From contig NZ_LR134365.1 in the NCBI RefSeq assembly GCF_900637305.1, positions 985,501-1,049,500 of the forward strand: a DNA stretch of 64,000 nucleotides. Direction: 5' to 3'. Positions 53,908 through 62,557 of the stretch are shown here, one piece after another. Position numbers and translations under genes: made by a program. Source of the stretch: Cardiobacterium hominis. GTDB taxonomy: Bacteria > Pseudomonadota > Gammaproteobacteria > Cardiobacteriales > Cardiobacteriaceae. The notes beneath the pieces were generated by a model, which made no database searches, was not told the DNA's origin, and saw only the letters and a program-made list of their open reading frames with translations. Numbering within the stretch: the first letter of the stretch is position 1; each line of letters starts with the position of its first letter.

Positions 53908-54843
53908 ATGGCGCAAACCGACATCCCGCAAAAAACCAAAATCATCATGACAATAGCGGCACTCTTTATGCCGGTATTCCTCATCCTGCCCTTCTTCTTC
54001 TGGGGCGGCGAAGATGATAGCATCACCATCGACAAAGAATTACAGGCGTCGCGCCTCGCGCCGGTCGGCCAACTGACCGTCGGCGCACCGGCACCCGCTG
54101 GCGGTGCTGCCGTTGCCGATGCGGGTAGTAGCGCTCCCGCCTTTGACGCCAAAGGCGAATACGACAAAATCTGCGCCGCCTGCCACGGCAGCGGGCTGAT
54201 GGGCGCGCCCAAATTCGGCGACACCGCCGCCTGGCAAGCCCGCCTCGACAAACACGGCAGCCTTGACGCGTTGGTCAAACAGGGCATCCAGGGACTGGGC
54301 AGCATGCCGCCCAAAGGCGGCGCAGGCATCAGCGACGAACAATTCCACGACGTCGTCGTTTACCTGCTGGAAAACGCCAATATCCCGCAAGGCGGAAGCG
54401 GTGCGGCCGCACCGGCTGCGGGTGACAGCAGTGCCGCTGCACCTGCCGCAGAAGCCAAAACCGAAGCTCCTGCCACAGAAGCCAAAATCGAAGCTCCTGC
54501 CGTTGCCGACAGCAGCGCCGCAGCGCCCGCCGCAGAAGCCAAAACCGAAGTCGCTGCTGCAGGTGGCGCTTCCGCACCGCGCGACCCCAACTTCAATCCG
54601 CAAGGCGAATACGACAAACTCTGCGCCACCTGTCACGCCATTGGCCTGATGAACGCGCCGAAACTCGGCGACAGCGCTGCCTGGAAAGAGCGGCTGGACA
54701 AGGCGGGCGGTCTAGACGGCCTCGTACAACAAGGCATCAAAGGTATTAACGCCATGCCTCCGAAAGGCGGCTCAACCGTCAATGATGACCAGTTCCATGA
54801 CCTCGTCGTCTTCTTCCTCGACAAATCAGACGTCGCGCATTAA
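53908..54843 (+). CDS. Membrane-anchored diheme cytochrome c (c5 type)
   Basis: 311 residues: N-terminal membrane anchor (I-M-T-I-A-A-L-F-M-P-V-F-L-I-L-P-F-F-F), heme motif C-A-A-C-H at 89-93 with downstream M-P-P-K-G-G as Met ligand, an Ala/Glu/Lys-repeat linker, and a second domain with C-A-T-C-H and again M-P-P-K-G-G. Both domains are c5-like, and the two halves arose by duplication. Likely electron donor to a terminal oxidase on the periplasmic face of the membrane. GGAG before the ATG at 53908. Confidence 0.9.
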   Translation: MAQTDIPQKTKIIMTIAALFMPVFLILPFFFWGGEDDSITIDKELQASRLAPVGQLTVGAPAPAGGAAVADAGSSAPAFDAKGEYDKICAACHGSGLMGAPKFGDTAAWQARLDKHGSLDALVKQGIQGLGSMPPKGGAGISDEQFHDVVVYLLENANIPQGGSGAAAPAAGDSSAAAPAAEAKTEAPATEAKIEAPAVADSSAAAPAAEAKTEVAAAGGASAPRDPNFNPQGEYDKLCATCHAIGLMNAPKLGDSAAWKERLDKAGGLDGLVQQGIKGINAMPPKGGSTVNDDQFHDLVVFFLDKSDVAH

Positions 54844-54908
54844 ATCTCGCGGCGCGCATCGCGGTTCACAAGACAGCGCAATTCGCGTATGATGCGCGCC
54901 TCATTTCC

Positions 54909-54985
54909 GGGCCTGTAGCTCAGTCGGTCAGAGCAGGCGACTCATAATCGCTTGGTCGGGGGTTCAAGTCCCTCCGGGCCTACCA
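54909..54985 (+). tRNA. tRNA-Ile2(CAT, lysidine-modified)
   Basis: Acceptor GGGCCTG with CGGGCCT, anticodon loop CTCATAA, T-arm with GGTTCAAGTCC, encoded CCA. The body AGAGCAGGCGACTCATAATC matches bacterial tRNA-Ile2, whose C34 is converted to lysidine by TilS to read AUA, rather than tRNA-Met. Its 3' end is the apparent integration target of the element that follows. Confidence 0.93.
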
Positions 54986-55123
54986 AATTCTTTAGCGACG
55001 CGCTGCAATATGCTGCAAAATACTAGATAAAGCAGTAGGTTGTATCATTATTTGCAGCGCCTCGCATCCCTTTGCAACGCATTGCAACGCGCAAAAAGTA
55101 GGGGTTAAAATGGGGGGTACTTA
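54986..55123 (+). other. Predicted attachment-site region with integrase arm-type repeats
   Basis: Between the tRNA 3' end and the integrase start are repeated TTGCA/TGCAA words: GCTGCAATATGCTGCAAAA (55002-55020), TTTGCAGCGC, and TTTGCAACGCATTGCAACGC (55071-55090). Such repeats are typical arm sites of P4-type integrases. The core site is presumably the tRNA 3' end (GGTTCAAGTCCCTCCGGGCC region). Confidence 0.55.
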
Positions 55124-56323
55124 ATGAAGCGCCCAATTTTGAACCCCCACATGCTCTCCGACGCGAAAATCAAAGCGGCCAAACCGCAGTCTAGTAAATA
55201 TAAGCTCTTCGACCGCGACGGTCTGTTTCTTCTTGTCCAACCGAACGGCTCGAAGCTGTGGCGCATGCGTTATCAGTTTTTGGGCAAGCGACGCGAGTTG
55301 GCTTTGGGCAAGTATCCCGGCATGAGCCTCAAGGACGCGCGCGATAAGGTCTTTGAATATCGCGGGATGCTGGATAATGATGCCGACCCTCATTCGGCGC
55401 ACGCGCGTCGCCGGAGACTGGAAGGGGGTTATACGGTTTTGGAAGCGATTGATGATTTGCTTGCCGATAAAGCTCGTCGCTGTGTGCCGGAGCATGTGGA
55501 GAAGTGCCGCAGCCGTTTGTATAAGTATGTTGTGCCACGCTTCGGGCATTTGCCGCTGCCGAGGCTGTCGTCGGATGATTTGCAGGATTTGGTTGTCGCC
55601 ATTGATGAGGCTGGGAAGAACCACATGGCGCGGCGGGTGTTGGGATTGGTGCGCGAAACTTATGATTTGGCCATCCGCAAGCGCAAGGCAGATTACAATC
55701 CTGCGCAGCCGCTAAAGGGTGTGATTAAGCCGGTAAAGGTGAAAAACCATGCACGTATTACCCGCCCCGCGCGTTTGGCCGAGTTAGTGCGCGCGATTGA
55801 TGTTTATCATGGCACTTGGCAGGTGACGCTGGCGATGAAGTTTTTGTCGCTGACGTTTGTCCGGCAGAAGGAGTTGCGGTCAATGACTTGGGATGATGTC
55901 GATATTGACCGCAAGATATGGGTTATCCCCGCAGAGAAAATCAAGATGTCCCGCGATCACATCGTGCCGTTGTCGCGGCAAGCGGTTGAGGTTTTGATGG
56001 ATGTGCAGCGTTTGGGTGGAGATAAGGGGCGGGTTTTTCCCGGACTACGTCCGGGACGCCCGATAAGTGAAGGTACGATTGTTACTGCGCTGCGCTCGAT
56101 GGGATTTACGCAGGATGAGATGTGCGGCCACGGTTTCCGTGGCACGGCTTCAACGTTGTTAAATGAGATGGGTTACGACCATAAACATATCGATATGCAG
56201 CTTGCGCATTGGGATAGTAGTAGCGTCTCTTCTGCTTATAACCATGCGCTCTATCTCAAGCAGCGGACAGAAATCATGCAGGCATGGGCTGATTATCTCG
56301 AGGGGCTTCGCGCAGGTTCTTGA
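55124..56323 (+). CDS. int: Tyrosine integrase (P4-type)
   Basis: 399 residues. N-terminal DUF4102-like domain (L-S-D-A-K-I-K-A-A-K, F-D-R-D-G-L-F-L-L-V, G-S-K-L-W-R-M-R-Y), SAM-like core-binding domain, then the catalytic domain: Arg near 246 (V-R-Q-K-E-L-R), H-G-F-R (His336, Arg339), H-W-D near 362, Tyr372 in S-A-Y-N-H-A. All catalytic residues present. Immediately downstream of tRNA-Ile2 and reading away from it. Its 3' 50 bases overlap the convergent HTH gene. Confidence 0.95.
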   Translation: MKRPILNPHMLSDAKIKAAKPQSSKYKLFDRDGLFLLVQPNGSKLWRMRYQFLGKRRELALGKYPGMSLKDARDKVFEYRGMLDNDADPHSAHARRRRLEGGYTVLEAIDDLLADKARRCVPEHVEKCRSRLYKYVVPRFGHLPLPRLSSDDLQDLVVAIDEAGKNHMARRVLGLVRETYDLAIRKRKADYNPAQPLKGVIKPVKVKNHARITRPARLAELVRAIDVYHGTWQVTLAMKFLSLTFVRQKELRSMTWDDVDIDRKIWVIPAEKIKMSRDHIVPLSRQAVEVLMDVQRLGGDKGRVFPGLRPGRPISEGTIVTALRSMGFTQDEMCGHGFRGTASTLLNEMGYDHKHIDMQLAHWDSSSVSSAYNHALYLKQRTEIMQAWADYLEGLRAGS

Positions 56324-56549
56324 GCGCATCATCAAGTTCTGCTTGTAACGCTTCCGGTAGTTCCGGCGCGGGGTAGGGATGCCCTGCAGCGCGGATAATC
56401 CAAGCGTCAACTACCGGCTCAAGCCAAAAGCGGCGGCTGCCGATTTTTCTTCCCGTCGGCACTTGTCCGTTGGCTATCATTTGGTCAAAGGTGCGCAAGC
56501 TCAATCCTGCCCGCGCGGCAAACTCTTTGCGTGAGATGTTTCTTATCAT
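56274..56549 (-). CDS. AlpA/MerR-like HTH protein, probable excisionase
   Basis: 91 residues: I-S-R-K-E-F-A-A-R-A-G-L-S-L-R-T-F-D-Q-M-I-A-N-G-Q-V-P-T, then K-I-G-S-R-R-F-W-L-E-P-V-V-D-A-W. This is the winged-helix fold of AlpA/Xis-type directionality factors, where the R-x-W element forms the wing. Last gene of the leftward early operon, overlapping int tail to tail by 50 bases; excisionase role is inference from fold and position. GAGAACATG context upstream. Confidence 0.75.
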   Translation of the reverse strand: MIRNISRKEFAARAGLSLRTFDQMIANGQVPTGRKIGSRRFWLEPVVDAWIIRAAGHPYPAPELPEALQAELDDALKNLREAPRDNQPMPA

Positions 56550-56737
56550 GTTCTCTCCTTTGTAAATCTCTCGGATTCAGGGGATTTGATTTCTTGCCCA
56601 TGTAGCGGGCAGCCCGCCGTTATCCAAAATCCCAGTTCTTCTCCTCCCATGATGCCCTTGCCGTGTGCGTTATCCAGCACGGGGCAGGTGCAGCCTTGTT
56701 CGATTGCGGCATCGCTGCCGGGGTTGGGTGTGTTCAT
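56546..56737 (-). CDS. Small Cys-rich phage protein
   Basis: 63 residues: N-P-G-S-D-A-A-I-E-Q-G-C-T-C-P-V-L-D-N-A-H-G-K-G and W-I-T-A-G-C-P-L-H-G. The pattern G-C-T-C-P-V-L-D-N..G-C-P-L-H recurs in small proteins of tailed phages, probably binding zinc with the three Cys and the His. Function unknown. Stop overlaps the HTH gene's start by four bases. Confidence 0.75.
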   Translation of the reverse strand: MNTPNPGSDAAIEQGCTCPVLDNAHGKGIMGGEELGFWITAGCPLHGQEIKSPESERFTKERT

Positions 56738-56831
56738 GGTGTGCCTCTCATTTCATCGCAACCCGCATTTGCGGTTGCGCGGTTGCGTTGTTCGTTGTTG
56801 TGCATGGTTTTTTTTCTTTTCATAGCTACTG

Positions 56832-57386
56832 TTATTTACCCTGAAATTTAATGAATTGGGCAAGATTTGGCGGCGAGTAATCCTTTCCCTTCATTATTTT
56901 CCCGTTTCCGTCTCGTAATGCTTTGCCGTTTTCGAACTTACTCCAGTTGCTGCGATTCACTTCAGCAAGTGCACCCTGTAAATCGTAGCCAAGCACGTAA
57001 GCCATACCGATACAGGTGATAATCACGTCGCACAAATCATCTAATGTTGCAGCCGCATCGGTTATTTGTATTCGGGTTGCCCCACTTCTCAACTGGTTCT
57101 TTAGGCTATATAGGGGTGTTTTGTTGTCATATCCAAGATGTACAACAAACTCCATTATTTCTTCTATAACGCAGCTTGCCTGCACATTCTGATCGAAGAT
57201 TCCAGGTGAAGGAACTGCTGTACGGAACCAGTTTTCAATATTTTTAATGATGTCTGTTTGTTTCATTATTTGCTCCTGTAATTCGGTAGACGCTATCGCT
57301 CGGCCTCTTGATACTCCATCAATATTGGTAATATTACTTTCTCCGAAAATATCATCGGGACCCCCTTTAAAAATGTATCGTTTCAT
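56832..57386 (-). CDS. MazG-like/phage nucleotide pyrophosphohydrolase-like protein, two possible starts
   Basis: 184 residues from 57386 (AGGAGAG upstream) or 144 from the internal ATG at 57266 (M-K-Q-T-D-I-I-K-N-I-E-N-W), which has its own AGGAG. The body shows E-E-I-M-E-F-V-V-H-L and D-D-L-C-D-V-I-I-T-C-I-G-M-A-Y, an E-E-x-x-E...D-x-x-D helix pair as in MazG/all-alpha NTP pyrophosphatases. It ends E-V-N-R-S-N-W-S-K-F with a G-K-x-M-K-G tail common in phage members. May hydrolyse dUTP/dCTP-like nucleotides; substrate unknown. Confidence 0.7.
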   Translation of the reverse strand: MKRYIFKGGPDDIFGESNITNIDGVSRGRAIASTELQEQIMKQTDIIKNIENWFRTAVPSPGIFDQNVQASCVIEEIMEFVVHLGYDNKTPLYSLKNQLRSGATRIQITDAAATLDDLCDVIITCIGMAYVLGYDLQGALAEVNRSNWSKFENGKALRDGNGKIMKGKDYSPPNLAQFIKFQGK

Positions 57387-57432
57387 CGTTTCTCTCCTGC
57401 CATCGCTACCGCATTCCCTAAGCTACTGAGGT

Positions 57433-57702
57433 TCATATTACACTCAATGTTATTATTGGATATTGGGCTAAAGTATCTTCTGCGCTATATTCTTGCAGAC
57501 TAAATTGCGCAATGTATTGCACGCTGTGCACGGTTTCCTCATCATCATGTACCCATTCTCCGTCTTTGCAGTATGGTCGGTTGTAAAAGCTGAATACCTC
57601 TCCGATTGCATCAGTTGCAACATAGCAATGATGCTTAGGTATATCCAGTTCTTCTCCGAAGTATTCTACTGTTCTATATTGGGCATATTTTATGAGTTCC
57701 AT
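57433..57702 (-). CDS. Hypothetical phage protein
   Basis: 89 residues, acidic: L-I-K-Y-A-Q-Y-R-T-V-E-Y-F-G-E-E-L and H-H-C-Y-V-A-T-D-A-I-G-E-V. CCGGAG before the ATG. No family recognised; lies in the early-region operon between MazG-like and other small genes. Confidence 0.65.
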   Translation of the reverse strand: MELIKYAQYRTVEYFGEELDIPKHHCYVATDAIGEVFSFYNRPYCKDGEWVHDDEETVHSVQYIAQFSLQEYSAEDTLAQYPIITLSVI

Positions 57703-57850
57703 ATTTATCTCCGGTTTGTTTGTTCAAAGGTTGCCGCTTACGGCGGCAAGTCGGCGTTTTCACCGGGCGAGGTATAAACTCGGCAAACGCTGCGGCAGTT
57801 ATTACGGACACTTGCCGCTCGTCCTCCCTCTCGCGGGTATGGGGTGTGAG

Positions 57851-58114
57851 TTATTCCCCGTCGGTTTCCCCTGCCACCGCCCGCGCCAGCCACGCATCCC
57901 AGCGGTCGAGGTTGCGTCCGGTAATGGTGTCCCGGTAGCCGGTCTCAGGGTCGTGGTGGCGCGGGTCTATGGGTAGCAGTCCGCATTGTTTCTGCCATGC
58001 CTCAAAGGCTTCGCGCTCGGCGATGATGTCCACTTTCTGCGCGTTGGCCTTGATGCGGTCGCAGGCTTTTTCGTACTCTGTTTTTTCTGTCATTTTCTTT
58101 GCGGCGGATTTCAC
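57851..58114 (-). CDS. Hypothetical phage protein
   Basis: 87 residues (80 if started at the internal Met, 58093): E-R-E-A-F-E-A-W-Q-K-Q-C-G-L, then D-T-I-T-G-R-N-L-D-R-W-D-A-W-L-A-R. The E-A-W...W-D-A-W pattern is frequent in small phage early proteins. Function unknown. Overlaps the preceding gene's stop by four bases. Confidence 0.7.
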   Translation of the reverse strand: MKSAAKKMTEKTEYEKACDRIKANAQKVDIIAEREAFEAWQKQCGLLPIDPRHHDPETGYRDTITGRNLDRWDAWLARAVAGETDGE

Positions 58115-58425
58115 CGTTGCGCTCCGATTCTTACTAATTGATAGTCATGCATTTCATCTGATTCTAAACTTCCCCAATACACGCCGTTTTCGTCATAGCC
58201 ATCATCATCCAACGTCCCTTTTTTTGTCACCACATTACATTTTTCGACCTGGTGGGTGATTGTTCCTACGACGATTTGTTCAGTGCTTTCATCCCAGCCG
58301 TCGTCATATGCAACTTCTCGGTATGCATCAAGCACTTCTTCGGCGTAGTCCAGCGCCTCTTTTTCCGTGGCGAAAAACTCGCAGCCGTTTTCGGGGTCGT
58401 AAACAAAATAGCGATAATGCGTCAT
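58111..58425 (-). CDS. Hypothetical acidic phage protein
   Basis: 104 residues, strongly acidic: Y-F-V-Y-D-P-E-N-G-C-E-F-F-A-T-E-K-E-A-L-D-Y-A and D-D-G-Y-D-E-N-G-V-Y-W-G. Many phages encode similar Asp/Glu-rich small proteins of unknown role. AAAGGAG site upstream. Confidence 0.72.
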   Translation of the reverse strand: MTHYRYFVYDPENGCEFFATEKEALDYAEEVLDAYREVAYDDGWDESTEQIVVGTITHQVEKCNVVTKKGTLDDDGYDENGVYWGSLESDEMHDYQLVRIGAQR

Positions 58426-58532
58426 GGTTTTTCTCCTTTATTTTTTCTCTTTCCGCGCCACCCAGCGCCGATGCCCGACGTTTTTGGATGTGGGCTGGCG
58501 CTTTCGCAAACGACGTCGGTGTAGTCTTTCAT
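58422..58532 (-). CDS. Possible 36-residue ORF
   Basis: M-K-D-Y-T-D-V-V-C-E then a Pro/Gly/Lys-rich tail (K-R-K-N-K-G-E-K-P). GGAGAC precedes the ATG and the stop overlaps the next gene's ATG, which argues for translation, but composition gives no functional clue. Low confidence. Confidence 0.35.
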   Translation of the reverse strand: MKDYTDVVCESASPHPKTSGIGAGWRGKRKNKGEKP

Positions 58533-58643
58533 GGGTTGTCTCCGGTTGTGGATTGAGGTTTTTGGGGCAACTGTCACGATTTCCGTGACGGTTGGGTTTG
58601 GGGTTTCGCGGTGTGTGGTTTATTACTTTTATTGTCAGTTCTC

Positions 58644-61322
58644 CTATTTCTGTTGGTTAATGATTTCCGCGCGGGAGCGTTTGAATATCCAGCAGCGCGT
58701 CGCGCGATAAGTGATAGCGGATGAAACAACCCGGCTCGATTCGATGAATTTGCGATGTTTCGAGGTTTTCAGGTGACGCTTCAAATCTGTCAGCGGCGGT
58801 ATTTGTTGTCTAGCATTGGCCGCTTTTTCAACAAACTCATTCAGGTTTACGGCGATTTCGGTAGGTTCGCGACTGTGATTCAATGCAGGCGTGCGGTTGC
58901 CGAATTCGTCGTATTTGTCATCAAGGAAATCGAATGCCTCCCAGAATTCCGCGACCATCGGATGATCGGCTGCGATGGTGCTTTGCCGTGCAATACAGGC
59001 CTCTTTAATGGCCGCGCAGGTTTGCTTTTTCTGGTCGTCGCTCAAGCCGACCAATTCGGCGAATTTCTCGGCAAGGGCGATGAGTTGCGCATGGTTTTTC
59101 GCCAGACGCGCGTGGTCAATGCCATCCACTTTCAAAAGCATTTCCTGATACTTGCCGGTTTTTTCGAGGACGTAATCGACGACCTGTTTTTCATGGATGG
59201 CGGCGAGCAACGTGAAATAGCTCAATTGCTCGGCGCTCATGCGTTGCATTTCATCGGTCGCCGCTTTAGAGTCGTCGTTGTGTCCGGCTTTGGTAAAGCG
59301 CAGTTGCACGATACGCTCCAGCACCGCGTCGCTGGCATTGACCGGTTCGTTTTGTGCGATGACCAGCGTGCCACGGAAGGGCGGCTCATGTGTTTCGACG
59401 CCTGCATTACGCTGGCCGCGCACACGGGTGCCGCGCCCGTTGTAATATCCCTTGGTCTCGTCCCAATCAAAGCGCTTGGCGTGCGAGCCTTCGGCGCGGT
59501 CAGCCTCGATAAATACCACCGGCAAATTGCCGTATTGCATCATGCTGCGCTGGTTGCCGACCAAACTGTTTTTGTTTGGGTCGATGCCCTCATAGTCTTC
59601 GCGGCCAAAGAGTTTCCAGATAAATTCAATCAGCGAGGTTTTACCGCTGCCCGGTTCGCCGATAATTTCCAGAAAGGGAAACGATGACTGCACATGGCGA
59701 ATTTGCTCGGCAAACATTGATCCAAACCAATACACGGCGGCAATCATGCCGTTGGTGCCAAATGCGCGCCATACCAGTTGCGCCCATTCTTTGTAATAAT
59801 GTTCGCTGGTGGTTTCCAGCGTCATGTTTGCCCCGCGAAATAGCGATTTAATCGTCTTTTTCGGCAGGTCGAAATAATCCTCGTCGTTAATTTCATGGAT
59901 GCGACCATTGCAAACCGCCACTTTTGGGTAGATATAGCAACCATGCTCGCGGCTGTAGCCGAGGTGGTCGATTGCTTCCACGGTTTTCAGATTGCGCAGC
60001 CAGCGGCTGCCAATCCAGTCCAAATGCTTTGCATCGCCTTGCCACCATGCCCCTTGCGCCGAGGCAAGTTGTTTTTTGAATTCGCTCGATGTGGTTATTT
60101 GCCCATTTGAGAAAATGACATTGATCGGTGTGCGCCCATCCGGGAAATGCACGCGGCCAAAAAACTTGCTTTCTTGCAAGGTCTCATTGAATTGGAAATA
60201 GAGAAATTCAATGCGGGTGTTGCAAATCATGCGTACCTTTCCTGCTTTCTCGGCAACCATGCGGTTGGCATCCTCTTCAGATTTTGCCCCTATGTACTCG
60301 CCCTCATCGACCATGCGCTCAAATTCTTTGGGGTCAATCTCCCACCAGTAGGTTTGATTGTTGTGGTCGATGACAAAACTATGCGTTTTGGTATGCGCGA
60401 AAATCCGCCCCGCCTTTTCCTCGACCGTGGCCGCAATCAGCAGCGCGCCGTGGTAGCGGTATTCGGTGAGGTCTTCCGCTTTGAGCTTTTCGAGGCGGTG
60501 CAGGTCATTCCAGTCGCATTTGCTTTTTGCCGGGGCGATGGCCGCGCTGCACTCGTAGCCGTCTTTGCGCATCCGGGCGACGTGTTTGCGGATGGCGTTT
60601 TTGCCCGCTCTGTCATTGTCCAGCGCCCACACCCAATGGATGTTTTTGCCGTCGGGTGTTTGCGTCAGCGCGTGCGTCGGGTAATTGCCGCAGGAGAGGA
60701 TGGCGACGGCCTTGACGCCGTTTTGCCACAGAGAGATTGCATCGATGATCCCCTCGGTGATCCATACCTCGTCGCCCGCTTGCAGGGCGATATCCGGCGG
60801 ACACCACCACAGGCCGGCGTGCGGGCCACCGAAATTCTGCTTGCGCACTTCGCGGCTGCCGTCTGATTTGACCACCTCTACCGGGTCGACAAAGCGCTCC
60901 ATGTAAGATGTGCTGTTTGGCAAGTAAAACCGCACGGTCGCCGTGCCGCCATTCGCTTGACTACTCCACCATTTCTCTTGGGTGTAGTAGCCTTTCATGC
61001 GCATGACGCTCAAACCACGCGCTTCGCGCATGTAGGCGTCAGCGGTGGCAGTCGGGTTTTGCGGCGTCGCCTCAAAGCGTTTTGTGAAATCGCGGAATTC
61101 TTCCGGGTAGAGGTCGCGGACGCTGAATTCTTGGCCGCATTTGTTGGCGCGGCCACAGCGCAATACCCACGGATTTTCCGCTGAGGTGAACAGCTCCCTT
61201 TTGCCGCAGGCGGGGCATTTGCCTTGGTTGAGCCATTTCTTGTCGGCGCTTGGCTTAAAGCCGTAGTCGGCAAGGATGCGCGGTAGCACCCGCCCGCGCA
61301 GTTCGGGCGACATTTCAGACAT
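58644..61322 (-). CDS. Phage bifunctional DNA primase-helicase (zinc finger, TOPRIM, AAA+)
   Basis: 892 residues. N-terminal zinc ribbon (Cys36, Cys39, Cys56, Cys62), TOPRIM domain with W-I-T-E-G-I-I-D-A (~187) and A-L-D-N-D-R-A-G (~230), a middle DUF-like region, then a helicase domain with Walker A G-E-P-G-S-G-K-T-S (~554), V-V-F-I-E-A-D (Walker B-like) and V-L-E-R-I-V-Q-L (sensor region). It would start and drive replication of the excised element. Largest gene of the leftward operon; similar large primase-helicases occur in temperate phages and in P4-like satellites. Confidence 0.88.
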   Translation of the reverse strand: MSEMSPELRGRVLPRILADYGFKPSADKKWLNQGKCPACGKRELFTSAENPWVLRCGRANKCGQEFSVRDLYPEEFRDFTKRFEATPQNPTATADAYMREARGLSVMRMKGYYTQEKWWSSQANGGTATVRFYLPNSTSYMERFVDPVEVVKSDGSREVRKQNFGGPHAGLWWCPPDIALQAGDEVWITEGIIDAISLWQNGVKAVAILSCGNYPTHALTQTPDGKNIHWVWALDNDRAGKNAIRKHVARMRKDGYECSAAIAPAKSKCDWNDLHRLEKLKAEDLTEYRYHGALLIAATVEEKAGRIFAHTKTHSFVIDHNNQTYWWEIDPKEFERMVDEGEYIGAKSEEDANRMVAEKAGKVRMICNTRIEFLYFQFNETLQESKFFGRVHFPDGRTPINVIFSNGQITTSSEFKKQLASAQGAWWQGDAKHLDWIGSRWLRNLKTVEAIDHLGYSREHGCYIYPKVAVCNGRIHEINDEDYFDLPKKTIKSLFRGANMTLETTSEHYYKEWAQLVWRAFGTNGMIAAVYWFGSMFAEQIRHVQSSFPFLEIIGEPGSGKTSLIEFIWKLFGREDYEGIDPNKNSLVGNQRSMMQYGNLPVVFIEADRAEGSHAKRFDWDETKGYYNGRGTRVRGQRNAGVETHEPPFRGTLVIAQNEPVNASDAVLERIVQLRFTKAGHNDDSKAATDEMQRMSAEQLSYFTLLAAIHEKQVVDYVLEKTGKYQEMLLKVDGIDHARLAKNHAQLIALAEKFAELVGLSDDQKKQTCAAIKEACIARQSTIAADHPMVAEFWEAFDFLDDKYDEFGNRTPALNHSREPTEIAVNLNEFVEKAANARQQIPPLTDLKRHLKTSKHRKFIESSRVVSSAITYRATRCWIFKRSRAEIINQQK

Positions 61323-61334
61323 GGGTGTCTCCCG

Positions 61335-61919
61335 TTACAGCAGGCGGGTTTGTAGGGTATCGCGCCCGTCTTCCAGCGCAGCGCGGCGTGCCTCGGCGAA
61401 TCCGGCCAACTCTTTGAGCGAGATGGCGTAGCGTTGCACGCCGTTTTTGAGGATGACGCAGACGGATGTACTCTCATCCAGCGCAAGCGACCAGTTGGCG
61501 GCGACGTCAGCAGATTCCTGTTCGGCGATGGCGTGAGCGGCGAGCAGCTCGGCGCGGCGGTCATCAATATCGACCACACCTTGCAGGTATTCGCGGCAGG
61601 CGTTGATTTTGTCATCGCGCGACAAAATGCCCTGCCACGGGCGGGATACATACTCGCGTACCATACCGGCGAGCAGCGCGCTCACGTCATTGCATACGGG
61701 GATTGCCTTGACGTTGTCAGCGAATAACGCTGACGGTGGAGACAGCAAATTCGCTACCTCGGTACGCAGAACATAACTGGCACCGCAGTACGGATTCGTG
61801 CAGTTTCCGTACTGCTCGCGTAGTCCATCCAGCACCTGATGGCTGGTGCGGATACGCACTGGCGCGCGGCAGGCAGGGCATGGGAAATGCCCTAAAAAAT
61901 AGTGCTTTTTTTTACTCAT
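61335..61919 (-). CDS. Ogr/Delta-like zinc-finger protein
   Basis: 194 residues. N-terminal zinc finger F-P-C-P-A-C-R-A-P-V-R-I-R-T, then C-T-N-P-Y-C-G-A-S-Y-V-L, the Cys-x2-Cys...Cys-x4-Cys pattern of Ogr/Delta late-gene activators. The C-terminal ~140 residues are helical and unrelated to Ogr (usually ~75 residues). In P2/P4 biology these fingers activate late or helper promoters; the longer protein here could instead be a replication accessory. Begins 12 bases before the primase gene. Confidence 0.72.
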   Translation of the reverse strand: MSKKKHYFLGHFPCPACRAPVRIRTSHQVLDGLREQYGNCTNPYCGASYVLRTEVANLLSPPSALFADNVKAIPVCNDVSALLAGMVREYVSRPWQGILSRDDKINACREYLQGVVDIDDRRAELLAAHAIAEQESADVAANWSLALDESTSVCVILKNGVQRYAISLKELAGFAEARRAALEDGRDTLQTRLL

Positions 61920-62298
61920 GCCGCGCCGCCTTTACTTTCTGTTGTACCGTATCAATGCAGGCAGTAAACACCTCAATTATCGATTTAACTTCCTCCTCTT
62001 TGTACCATTTTGGAGGATATTCGACATAAATTCTTCCGTCGATTATGCGAATATCTATAGGATAAAATGCGCTGTTTGCTGCAGGCCTGTTCTCATCGAC
62101 TAATGTAAAATTGACATACATATACCCTGTGAAGTAATCAAAATCTATTCCGTAGAAAGAACAGGCCCAATTGTATGCACGTGACTTGAATGAAGCTTGT
62201 AACGAGTCCACCATCTCACTAAATTCAGAAAGGGACGGCGGCAATATAAATTCCAGTGGCCGATGGAAGCATTTATTTTCAGGATTCCCTTTAATCAT
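61912..62298 (-). CDS. Hypothetical phage protein
   Basis: 128 residues from the ATG at 62298 (GGGAGGA upstream): L-E-F-I-L-P-P-S-L-S-E-F, then Y-F-T-G-Y-M-Y-V-N-F-T-L-V-D-E and a charged helix W-Y-K-E-E-E-V-K-S-I-I-E-V-F. Lower GC than its neighbours. No family recognised. Overlaps genes on both sides by a few bases. Confidence 0.65.
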   Translation of the reverse strand: MIKGNPENKCFHRPLEFILPPSLSEFSEMVDSLQASFKSRAYNWACSFYGIDFDYFTGYMYVNFTLVDENRPAANSAFYPIDIRIIDGRIYVEYPPKWYKEEEVKSIIEVFTACIDTVQQKVKAARHE

Positions 62299-62557
62299 GA
62301 CGTCCTCCCTTGCGCAGCCATGTGTAGCAATCAATCTGGTCTTGCCCGCTCAAATTAGGGCAGAGGTCGGCGATGCGCTGATAGTGCGCGTCGTTGTCGG
62401 TGCGGTAGAACGGGTCATCTTCAACCAGTCCTTTGACAAACATCACAGCGAAAAAGGCCATAAAAGCGAGGCAGGCGAGGATTTCGCAGACGTTGCGGAT
62501 AGCATCAAGGCGTGTCGCGTGCGGGTCGCGGTAGTAGCGGATGGTCGGCTGTCTCAT
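62291..62557 (-). CDS. Small single-pass membrane protein
   Basis: 88 residues with one clear membrane helix (I-L-A-C-L-A-F-M-A-F-F-A-V-M-F-V) near 26-44 and a short charged C-terminal tail containing two Cys (L-C-P-N-L and D-C-Y-T-W). Phage early-region location; function unknown. Start coupled to the CII-like gene by an ATGA overlap. Confidence 0.65.
   Translation of the reverse strand: MRQPTIRYYRDPHATRLDAIRNVCEILACLAFMAFFAVMFVKGLVEDDPFYRTDNDAHYQRIADLCPNLSGQDQIDCYTWLRKGGRHD

Noticed and set aside
55121..55624. 167-residue reverse-strand frame opposite the integrase
   Set aside because: Shadow frame; the integrase has all catalytic residues on the plus strand.
56734..56823. 29-codon reverse-strand ORF between two phage genes
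   Set aside because: The overlap with the next ATG is tempting, but there is no clear Shine-Dalgarno and the composition is simple (K-R-K-K and repeats of N/R).
57674..57811. 45-codon GTG-started reverse-strand ORF in the phage region
   Set aside because: Start spacing from AGGA is poor and half of it overlaps the next gene out of frame.
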